64,000 bases of DNA from positions 28,204,732-28,268,731 of the forward strand of contig OX419757.1 of NCBI GenBank assembly GCA_948567375.1. Direction: 5' to 3'. Within the stretch, counting starts at the first letter, position 1. Every line of letters starts with the position of its first letter. Source of the stretch: Lunularia cruciata (Eukaryota; Streptophyta; Marchantiopsida; Lunulariales; Lunulariaceae). Shown here in pieces: positions 24,205 through 33,664 of this stretch. The translations under genes were made by a program, and so were the position numbers. The notes under the pieces were generated by a model. It saw only the letters and a list, made by a program, of their open reading frames with translations. It did not search any database and was not told the origin of the DNA.

Positions 24205-24658
24205 ATCTTTTCATCAAGCTATTTGTCCTATACATCTTTCCATTCAGCACACATATTTTAGATTTGGTCTGAAAACCACCCCCCTCACTTCAAAAACCCA
24301 TAACTTCCTCAGTAAGACTTTTCTCTCTCTAATTTTTGTGGCAAAACTTAGGATACAATGAACTGAATTGTCTTGAAAAGTTTCAGGACAATCCACCGGA
24401 AATTGAATAAATAGCTAACTCTATACAATTTTCCAGAGAGCATTCAGTTGCGGGAGCAGTTTACCCTATCAAGTTTCAAAAAATCTAGCCCAGTGCGCAG
24501 AGTAACTCTCACAATAATTTTAAGTGTTCTATTTGAAGGATAACCCAAGATATCATGTGTAGAAATTTTGAGTCTAGATCTTAAACTTGAGATTTTGCCC
24601 AAAATCACCTTAATTCCCAAAATCTACAATCCACCTCACACAACCTCTCCAATTCCTC

Positions 24659-24829
24659 TCATGTGTACAAGATATAAAAAATCACTTCAAAGACATCATA
24701 ATGAACTACAGGGTATAAAAATGGATCTTGGTTCTCTAATATAAGTTCAGCCCTCTCCTCTCCTAATGTTCTCTCCAAGTGAGCTCTCATAGCCTCCTTT
24801 TGCCTAATGTAGAATTGAAAGCGGAACAT
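24659..24829 (-). pseudogene. 56-codon leader ORF after the PBS, A-minus
   Basis: ATG at 24829, TGA at 24661-24659, encoding MFRFQFYIRQKEAMRAHLER and on to FYILYT. The same ORF with the same stop is in A-plus (37410-37580). It could be the intact start of the extra ORF or a regulatory uORF. Confidence 0.6.
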
Positions 24830-24847
24830 TATTTTGCCTTCTAGAGA

Positions 24848-24869
24848 GGTCCCGGCAACGGAACCAAAA
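24848..24869 (-). promoter_or_regulatory. Primer-binding site of A-minus
   Basis: On the minus strand, TTTTGGTTCCGTTGCCGGGA directly follows the LTR terminus. It resembles the tRNA-Asp PBS (TGGCGCCGTCGCCGGGGA) used by many plant Tat/Athila-type elements. Confidence 0.7.
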
Positions 24870-25560
24870 TGTGAGCCGGCCTATCTCTCACTTAGGATGA
24901 ACCTCTGATGGCTATTATGGTAATGCACCATGGACTAAGAAGGCAAGGAACCCCAACTCCATCATACTCCTCCAAGGCTAACAATTCAAGACTCAAGACA
25001 TTGCTCACTAGAGAACTCAATGAGAGAGAGATAGTTGCAAATCAAAGGATGATGAGTACCTCCTCACCCCTTAATTATATACTTGGAAATAGTTACACAC
25101 CAAAGTTACTTATTACCGTGGTAACTCAAGTTACTAGACTAAAAGTCAAGTAAAGTCAAAAATTAGAAAGGAATATCTATTCACATGGGCATATTCCCCT
25201 AAGCATGTGATCTTATCTTGATCTAACTACTAAGTCAAGGATTCCTTCACATGGGCTATCCTTGGACTATAGAAGAATCCAAAACAAAAAGGCTTGCGGG
25301 CCCAAGAGTTCTCAACTCTTTCCTCAAAGCCAAACACCTAGGAATAATACCAAGTCAACACACTAGAATCCAAAATAGTGGTGCTCATCTTTTCCACTTC
25401 CTCTAAAGTAAGGTCCCCTTTATCTTAGCTATGACTAACTTTAGCTAATCATGACTAATGTAGAACTATCCTTTATCTTTATATAAATAATATCTCTCAA
25501 GTACTTGTAATACCAAGCTAAATATCACAATACCACACACATGCACAAATGGGTGTTATA
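24870..25560 (-). repeat. 5' LTR of A-minus
   Basis: On the minus strand it starts TATAACACCC (25560; other copies TGTAACACCC) and ends GGCTCACA at 24870. It retains the CACATGCTTAG segment that both LTRs of A-plus lack. Confidence 0.9.
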
Positions 25561-25915
25561 GGTCAAGATAAGATCATATGCTTAGTGGAATATGCCCATG
25601 AGAATAGATATTCATTTATTCTTTTTGACTTTACTTGACTTTTAGCCTTGTAACTTGAGTTATTGTGGTAAATAGTAACTTTAGTGCATAACTATTTCAC
25701 AAGTACATAAACAAGGGGTGAGGAAGTACTCATTATACTTTCATTTGCAATTATTTCTCTCTCATTGAGTTCTCTAGTGAGCAATGTCTTGAGTCTTGGA
25801 GTGTTAGCCTTGGAGGAGTATGATGGAGTTGGGGTTTTTTTCCTTCTTAGTCCATTGTATGCTACCATAATAGCCATTAGAGGTTCATCCTAAGTGAGAG
25901 ACAGGCTGGCTCACA
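25561..25915 (+). repeat. Right half of a family A LTR
   Basis: Plus-oriented A LTR sequence from GGTCAAGATAAG to GGCTCACA, abutting the U3 end of the minus-strand A LTR. The breakpoint is the same LTR position as at 44437. Element D resumes at 25916. Confidence 0.88.
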
Positions 25916-27394
25916 GATCCTACTAGTTGGGACATGGGTTTCTACTCAACCCATCTGCATCACTCCACGTTTGTGAATAATCTGGAATCATACTCTTGTA
26001 AAATTAAAGCTCATTGTGCAAGCTTCCCTTAAATCTGGTCAGAATCCATCAACCACTTTAATAGCTAATGATCAGTGATGGGAGTAAAAGGGTTGCCAAA
26101 TAGGTAATATCAGAAATGTGCTACTGTCCATACTGCTACCAATCACTCTCCCTCGTATGAATTATACTTCACCTTTGCTAAATTGTTGGAGCAACTAGCA
26201 TAGGTCACCATGAACTCCTTTCCCTCATTGTCATGTTGGGTGAGCACTGCTCCCAGCCCTATCAAACTCCAATCAATGTGAACCTGAAATTGTCTTCCTC
26301 TAATCGGTCTCCTCAAAATAGGAGCAAATGCCAACCTCTACTTGAGCTCTACAAAATCTTTCTCTTGCTCATCTCCCCAACACCACTCTTGTGTAAGTAT
26401 GGTCAGCTTCATCAAGGCCTTGGCAATGGCACTCAATCTTCTAACATAGCCGGCAATAGAAGATTGCCAACCCAAGGAATGCTCGCACTCTACTCACATC
26501 CGTAGGCCAGGAATATGCACAATAGCCTCCACCTTGGTCTACTAAACACCAAGTCCTCTAGGGTAGATAGTGTGACCCAAATACTCAACCTGCTCATGGA
26601 AGAACCTACACTTCTCAAGATGTAATTTGAGTCCATGAGATCTCAACCTCTCAAATACCTCAAAAGACTATCTCTCATACTATATATGCACAATAGTATT
26701 ATAACCCAAAATGTCATCAATATAGCATTGAGCAAAATCCAATCCAGCCAGGATCCTATCTATGACTCTCTGGAACTCACCAAGAGCGTTATTTAACCAA
26801 AATGGTAAGAACCTCTACTAATATAACACATCCTTGCCATGAGGATCAATAGCCCAAAATGTTGTCTTGGACTTATCTTCCTCCTTGATTGGCAACTAAT
26901 TATATCTTGCTTGAAGATCCAAAGTACTAAAGAGCTTTGCATGCTCAATTGCATCAAAGATCTCCTTTGGTGTAGGCATGGCATACCAATCAGCCCTAGT
27001 CTATCATTAATAAGACAAAAGTATCCACACATCTGCCTATTTTTGTAAGTGCCATGCATATCCTTCTTGGCTGGCATCACTATAGCTGATGCATACTCTT
27101 CATGTGAAATCTCTACCAAACCAACTTCAAAAAGGTCTCTACTCTGGCTCTCTGAATCAATGCTCTCTCTATGTCATTATATTGATAGGGATGTTGGAAA
27201 ATTGGTGTTTTGCTAGTCAGCTCAATTTGTATCCCAGGTCCCCTCAGAGCACCCAAATCCTTCATATTGAAGGTAAAACAACTCATATAGCTCCTCAAAA
27301 ACCTCCAAACTCTCCATCTTTCCTCTCTTGTAAGCTTAGGTCCAAGATTTGGCTCCCAAGTATCCTTTGTAATTGTCATAGGAGTGGAAGACAT
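25916..27394 (-). pseudogene. RT and RNase H of element D (broken)
   Basis: Reading from 27394: WEPNLGPKLTREERWRVW, then HEEYASAIVMPAKKD (RT start), LDLQARYNQ, the catalytic CYIDDI at about 26713-26727, HLEKCRFFHEQVEYLGH, then RNase H with PILRRPI, VHIDWSLIGLGAVLTQ, and YNSYEGE. It ends beyond a WALILQEYD phrase near 25990, just before the LTR half at 25915. Frames change several times and Gln-to-stop type changes are common. Integrase is not present. Confidence 0.82.
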
Positions 27395-27658
27395 ATTGAC
27401 AGGCTGCTACATTGGGCCCTTGGGAGAAATAGTGTCATGCTCCCAACCGCTAGATGTTCCAACCTCAGTGGGAAAAACTCCCTCCACTGTGGCTACAAGC
27501 TCCTTACATCCTCTAGCTGCATCCCAAGTAGACTAAGGGTGTAATCCAAGTAGACCATGTTCACTTGGATGGACTCCAAGTAGACCACTCTCCCTAGTAG
27601 CCACTAGCTATGTCCCAAGAATACACTGTCCACTCTGTCCATCACCCCCAACATGTGC

Positions 27659-28830
27659 CTAAATTGTCTCATTAGGCATAGAGCTCACAAGTGTCCAACT
27701 GGTAATCCCTATCAAGTGCATCATGTGTTGCTCTGCCCAGCCAAGGCTTACAATCCAGGTTAAATAGTTCAGGTCCATAGCCTGACCTAATACTTGATGT
27801 CTGGATGCCTCTAACACTATTGGAATAGTGGTAATACTAGCACAAAAACCAATTGCCCACTCTCTCTCATCGGTGTTGGGCTCCACCAACTACTATAACT
27901 ATAAGTCCCAAACCAATCCAAGACCTCTCTCTCAAAAAAGATGAAAGCTTGGAAAACTCATGAGTGTGGGAAAAGCGGCTCTAAGCTATCCAACTAGGTT
28001 CACCATTGCCATAGATGACCTATCAACCACTACCACCATTTGAGATTGATACCCAAAATCCAAGATGTCATCAACAAGAAGGTGGTCAAGTTGTTGAATC
28101 CCATCATAAGCATGTTGTAGAACCTCTCTAAGTAAGAGGTTTGTCCACCAAAGACAAAGACAATGAGCCCGTGATCCCACTTTGGTTGCATTTAATAACA
28201 CTGCAGGTCCCATCCAAGAATGGTCATGATGCATACTCACCACCACACAAGTATGAGAATCACCCATCACAAGGACATTCTCCAAAATGTAAGCTGGAGA
28301 AACAGATTGATGAACCTGGAGATGTTGTAGTATCCATAACATCTCCGTAAACACACCAGAATGGGAATCCTGAAGACCCAAACCTTGGCTAGCACATATA
28401 TGTCCTTGACGTGGCCATCCAAAAATCACCAAATGAATGGAACCATGTCTCTCCAAATCCTACTCCCCCAACAAGGAAATATTTTTTGGTAGGATCTTCT
28501 AATCAAGTTGATTAGGCGTATTAACAACAATATAGTAAAATAGAGTAATGAAGTTGGGATTTGTCCCAAAAAATGCTATGAATACCATTATCAATTGCCA
28601 TCAATACAGATAAGTCTTGACTATTGACATTGATAATAACTTAGGATATTGATAGGCCAAGTGTGCCACATGAGATAAAGAGACTAGCCTAGCAGTCTCA
28701 TCTCTCTCCACATACAAGTACCCCGAGTACTTGTATACCTGCCTATAGTACCGTAGCTAGACCAGTGCTAATCCTACCGAACAACTCTAATAGACATACT
28801 CCCTCTATTGGATATTGCCAAGCAATGAGT
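27659..28830 (-). pseudogene. C5-cytosine DNA methyltransferase domain of element D (broken)
   Basis: Motif I (SAM binding) is CLLELFGRISTGLATVL at about 28745-28797. Motif IV is VIFGWPRQGH at about 28397-28426, where the catalytic Cys of PCQ is Arg (CGT at 28409-28411). It is followed by GLQDSHSGVFTEML. Motif VI is YILENV with ENV at 28274-28282. Motif VIII is AHCLCLWWTNLL (28130-28168), where family members usually have Arg residues. Motifs IX/X are DEREWAIGF (about 27850-27876) and SRHQVLGQAMDLNYLTWI (about 27750-27805). The order is canonical (I-IV-VI-VIII-X), as in bacterial and DNMT3-type enzymes and unlike the rearranged plant DRM. The domain lies in line between protease and RT, so it was part of the pol polyprotein. 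In life it would have methylated cytosines, perhaps in the element's own DNA; that is inference. The segment between motifs I and IV (28.46-28.74 kb) is heavily frameshifted. Confidence 0.85.
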
Positions 28831-29129
28831 GTGGTATCTAGAGGTGTCAAGTAATCTACTCTAGAGGCTTATCCTCACACTTATTGCCTAGTGGTACAAA
28901 GGCTCCACTCCAAGCCTATTGCACCAACCAATCTGCATGTTGCTGTAATGCCACCTTTGAACTCCAAAATGAACATCCAAGGTGGATGGAACAATCCCAC
29001 TTGTACTCCAAATCTGAGTGATCTCCTCTCCAATAAATCTAGTACTAGAGTATCTTTTGTATGTGCATTCCTCCAATAAATCACCAGGCCAAGTACCAAC
29101 ACCATTGAAAGCTAAAACTAATGTTGTTA

Positions 29130-29640
29130 TGGTCTTGGACTATAGTGAGCCAAGACTACCACTATTGAAGCATAATGGTAGGCGCTATACTTGTCCCTCA
29201 CCTGATTCATCCCCAACCTGGTCTATAGGAGGTTATCTTGTCCCAATAGTCAATATTGAAACCCATAGGGTATAACATTGCTCCCCCAACTAACACATCA
29301 TATGACTTACTACTATCGCAATGGCTTGAGCTCTCACCACAAAGCTATCAGTCAGATGAGCAGGCTGAATTTGAACAACAAGCTCTCCACATGCAATGTA
29401 CTATGTAGAACCACTACCTAGAGATGTCTGGATCTGAAATGGACACCTCTCCACATCAGTCTTTTGTAACTCTAGACCAACAATTGTAGCCTTCTCTAAC
29501 ATAAAGGGTTGCATACCAAAGTCTAGTAAGACCCTCTATGGTGTATAGACCTTCCTTGAAGGTCCCACCAAACAAAAAATCTCCCTCTAGTTATCCAATA
29601 GGACAACCTTAGGTGTAAACCATGCTTGCTCAAAGGCCGG
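29130..29640 (-). pseudogene. Aspartic protease region of element D (broken)
   Basis: RVLLDFGMQPFMLEKATIVG at about 29475-29535 corresponds to the retropepsin LLD(S/T)GA motif, with the Ser/Thr after Asp replaced by Phe. Downstream, LRxx-type beta strands with stops lead toward 29.1 kb. An embedded frame, 28881-29105, then links to the methyltransferase. The exact end of the protease is uncertain. Confidence 0.55.
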
Positions 29641-30459
29641 TCTAGTTGGTAACTCCTCCAATCTAACCACTATTGCCTACTAACCATTGGTTGTTGAGCG
29701 GATCCCATGCTCCTCAACCAAGTCAGCTCCAATATCAACCAGCTCTAGTCTAGTAGTAGGGACCACATCATCCCTACTCTCACAAACTATGGCAGCCAAC
29801 CGGAATACTAGGGTTGGGTCAACTTCCACTATAAACATATCACTAATTGAGAATAATGGAAAGCACATAATCAATTGAGCCGCCCCCATCATTGTGTTAG
29901 ACTCAATCTATGTAGTAGTAGGTGGTTGACTAGTAGGTATTCCATCATGCATCTCATCACCACCTACCACACCTACATCAGGATATGTAGGAGCCATGGA
30001 TGTCATCTGTAGTGCTTTAAAGAGTGTAAAAGACTAGGGAAGTCTGACTTGTCTACCAGCCTCTCCTCTTTGTGGGTCCAACTCCATTGATGCTCCTCTA
30101 GGCTCTTAAGCATGTACTACACTTCTAGATACTAGGGTAAATGCATCCACTTGTGCTACTCTGCACATGAAATCCAAGATATCTCTATCACCAGTATATG
30201 AGGTGGAAGCCTCAACACCCAAACTTGATCTCTTCTAAGCTATGGCCATGCTAGCCAATCTCTGCTCCAACTACTCACTCCGAGTAGTCATGACTATATC
30301 AAAAGTAAGGGCAAGTACTACATCCCTACTAAGTGTGGATCCTCTACCACCTGCCATAGCAACTCTACCACTCCATAACTTTGGGTGAAGGTCAGAGCAT
30401 CGATCACCAGTGTGACCAAATTTGTATCAATGCTCACACTATCTCTATGTTGGCTGTGA

Positions 30460-31610
30460 TGCACTAGAGGTATTAGGTTTGTTGCCCTAAGTGCACTCTC
30501 TCTTATGGTGAGGTCCACCACAAGTCCAACAAGGACCACTACCACTCATTGGCTATTGTTGACCAAAAAATGAAGGTAAGGATCTAGCTACAATAGGCAC
30601 TCCACTCACTCCATAGGATTTGGGCTATCCACCTTGTCATTGGAAACCAACATGGTGTGGTGTACTCCCTGAGAAGTAACAACCGTGGATGAGATCTCCC
30701 TACCAAATCCAGATGTCATTCCTCTCTCCTCCACCATGTTGAGCTCAATATGCTCAGCCAAACCAAAGACCACTACCAAAGTAGGTGAAGTAGCTTATAA
30801 CAACATAGCATCACGGACTCTACATTGCAACTCCTTGTCCAATATCCCATACCAAGACTAGACTGCTTGGGCCTTAGTTATTCCCTGAGTAAAATTGATT
30901 AGCCATCCCATGCAAGTATATGCCTCAAGTAAGCTCTCTCCGGCCTTCCATTCAAAGCTCCTCAACTTGTCCATCCACACTTCTTGGTAGTTTTGCCTCA
31001 AACACTAGAAGAACTCCATCATAGAGTTAAACCCATGTACTAAACCATCTCTTGTAGTAGTACCATCTCCAAGAGAAACACCAATGCTAATAGAGCTAAA
31101 ACTCATGGGTACTGCCAATCTACCCCTAGAAACCAAGCCTAAAGTAATGAAGACATAATTTGAAGACCAATATTGTCTCCAAAGCCCAATCTCCTCCAAG
31201 TGAGCTCTCTTAAACTCATGGTAGTCATCTATCAATGGACCCTCTAAGTGCTAAGATAACCCCTTCCATGCCATGATGGGAGTGAACAAAGTTGGGTTCC
31301 ACATCTAGTGTAGATCACACCAACTATCAAGCTCTTGGATGAAGTCATCCAACTCAATGGTACCCACTATACTAGAGTAACGTCTAGGACCTTTGGAGAC
31401 CCCATAAATCTTATCCATTTCCCTTAGCAACGGCGCATACACACCAAGTGCGCTCTCAATTGAATCAGCTCGTGTGCCAAACTCCAGCTCAGAGTCAATC
31501 TTCTTCCTCAATAGGACTTGAGATATTGGCTACTATCAAGCACCACTCTAAGTAAACCCACTATGTATTGCAATGTTATCTCCTCCAAAATCCCCAAAGA
31601 ACTCCATCAT
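30460..31610 (-). pseudogene. gag of element D with CCHC knuckle (broken)
   Basis: The start is probably an ATG-ATG-GAG near 31600 (MMEFFGDFGGDNIAIHSG). It continues with PRRYSSIVGTIELDDFIQEL (31305-31511), YHEFKRAHLEEIGLWRQYW (31005-31235) and a capsid-like helical region to about 30700. A zinc knuckle CWTCGGPHHKREC at 30493-30531 has the CX2CX3HX4C spacing seen in several gypsy gags. Stops interrupt each part. Confidence 0.7.
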
Positions 31611-33400
31611 GATAAAGTAACCAAGAATTGCAACTCGTAATTGGAACCATTGCAAGTACCGCACCAAAAATCACCACCAAGCGCCAACACCACCAACTGA
31701 ACATCACTAACTAATGTAGCTCTAACTATAACAACTACACTAGGGGAATGGAAACCTATAACTTACAATCACAACATGCATTCTCACCATCTGCAGGTCA
31801 TCATTTCCTACCTCATCAAAGAGAAACATAGATAGGGTGATTGGTCATCACTCTAGCCTCACTATCAATAGCACATCAAAGCACCAATGGTTTGAAGTCA
31901 AGGCACCTCACACAAACATGGTGCACAAACAAGAAGCAAAGAATAGAAAGGGTCCAATCACAAGAAATCTAAACAAAAACTGTCAATTTCATAAATCAAC
32001 ATTGGATTGACTCTACACCATTTGGCATTTGACATAATATGAGTTATCTTTTTCCTAAGCTACTAGGATCACCACGAATTGGATCAAACTATCTCTCCTA
32101 GCCAAAGCTATAGGTGTATAGATAATAGCAGAACAGTCACTAGGACAACAAGTGAGGGTGGACCAATTGGCTAGGGATCCAATCTAGAAACCAAAGATCT
32201 AGAGGTCAAACCCTATTGCGCACAATCTAGCAGAGTGGGCAGATTTAACCAAACAATGACCAAAATCACTCTAAACTAGCTAGCCTCATGCCAACAAGCT
32301 GGCCCTTCTAGGCCTTCAAAGCTTCTCATAGCCCACAGCCCTATGCCTTGAAGCCTCTAAAAGCCAAATGAGGCCTTTCTTCTTGCCACTTCAAACCCTC
32401 TCTAAAGCTGGCAAACAAGTGAAACTCCTCCAAATCTAGGAAACTCCTCCAACTTGAGCAAAACTTGTCCAAATCTGGCCAAAATCTGACATAAACTCCA
32501 ACAAAAATTTGACATAATCCCTAAAGTTGGCTAACCACCAAATCTTCCACTAACTCTCCTCTTGAGCCAAATTAAAAAGACGTGTTTCTCCAAATCATAA
32601 ACTCATGGGGATGGGTTTCCTACTCCACCTTCAATTTCACTCTCTAAGCTCAACTCACACCAAATTGATCCTACTTTCACCTCCTCAGCCCAAAATCACA
32701 ACTACCGCTTAAAAATTGCTTCTCTTTGCTCAAAATATGGCCAGCACTTCTACACACCGTCTGCCTCACTACCAAATCTACGTCAATCAAATAAGCTTTT
32801 GCACACTAGGGAAAATCAAAACTCCAATTGAGCTACCAACTATCAAAAGTCTTGGAGATTACCACCATTACTCTTAGTTCTTGCACCCGATTTCCCCTTG
32901 ATCTCACTTCTCTAATGTAATCAATTTGTTAATACAACTCAAATCACACTCAATCAGATTATTACTCAATCTGTCATTCCATAATCTGCCAATAACTAGG
33001 CACTAATTACACTCAAGCCACACTCACTCTAGCTAAGAGAATCTAGTTGACATTTGCCGGCCTCTATCTACCATAGCCAAGAACTAAAGGCTAAATATCA
33101 GAGAAATGAGTTCTCTAGAGTTGCACTTTGGAAGTATACCCCTTGGTCTCTAACCCTAATGGTCTTATTGAAGGTATACTTGAGAGTGCAAATGGTGCAA
33201 GTGAGAATGGGTCTCACTATGTAGTCAGTACCAAACACAAAATCTGACCGTCAATAAGTAGCCTATGAGTAACTACCAACACTACTTCTCCAAAGTCAAG
33301 CAATCTAGGTGTGAAATTACAAATGGCATGACAAAGAAGAGTCCCTCACTCAGAATGAGGAATTGTATGATTCAAAGGTTAGATGTCATAGCAAGGATTG
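31611..33400 (-). other. Non-coding leader/probable 5' LTR of element D
   Basis: About 1.8 kb with no ORF over 60 codons, rich in CCAAAT/AAATC words on the plus strand. By position it should contain the PBS and 5' LTR of D. A candidate PBS on the minus strand, TTTTTGGTGCGGTACTTGC, lies near 31645-31665 but no clean CA terminus precedes it. LTR ends not determined. Confidence 0.4.
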
Positions 33401-33664
33401 AAGTCTTGAGTAGACTTTTGATCACCTTTCTGGCCTAGAATTGGAACTTGAGTTTTCCAAGTTTCATGGGAAAAATAGCCGTGTAATTGTGAGGAGGGTC
33501 CTGAAGAAGAAGAGAAGAGAAGAGAAGAAATCTTGCTCAATGGACAGAGTTGGATTGGAGACTTGTCCTGGGGAAAGAGGTTGGTGAGGAGTCCGGAGTC
33601 ATATTCTATGGAAAGGGAGAGTTTACAAAAGAGACCATAGAAGGGAAAATTCCTTTATTGCTCC

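Larger units (their letters stand above)
17300..25560 (-). mobile_element. Family A Ty3/gypsy element, minus copy (A-minus)
   Basis: About 8.26 kb with both LTRs, PBS, an extra ORF, gag, protease, RT, RNase H, integrase and PPT. Its LTRs differ at roughly 40-odd positions by eye (about 6%), older than A-plus (36689-44436). Many frameshifts and a 451-bp tandem duplication in gag show it is dead. No clean target duplication: the left flank is family C gag, the right flank is half an A LTR and then element D. Confidence 0.9.
25916..33400 (-). mobile_element. Element D: Ty3/gypsy retrotransposon carrying a DNA methyltransferase
   Basis: Minus-strand order: gag (about 31.6-30.6 kb), zinc knuckle (30493-30531), protease (about 29.5 kb), C5-cytosine methyltransferase (28.8-27.66 kb), RT (27.4-26.4 kb), RNase H (26.4-25.9 kb). 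Integrase and the 3' LTR are missing because the element is cut at 25916. Non-coding DNA at 31.6-33.4 kb probably holds its leader and 5' LTR, whose ends I could not fix. Every frame has stops, so this copy is dead. DNMT-bearing retrotransposons have been reported, as I recall, from charophyte algae (gypsy) and dinoflagellates. Confidence 0.82.

Noticed and set aside
17290..25930. Gag of C1 continuing after the A block (GGP then DPTSWD at 25916)
   Set aside because: The apparent match is chance: downstream sequence reads on the minus strand as the end of element D RNase H (WALILQEYD, then broken sequence), so the flanks belong to different elements.
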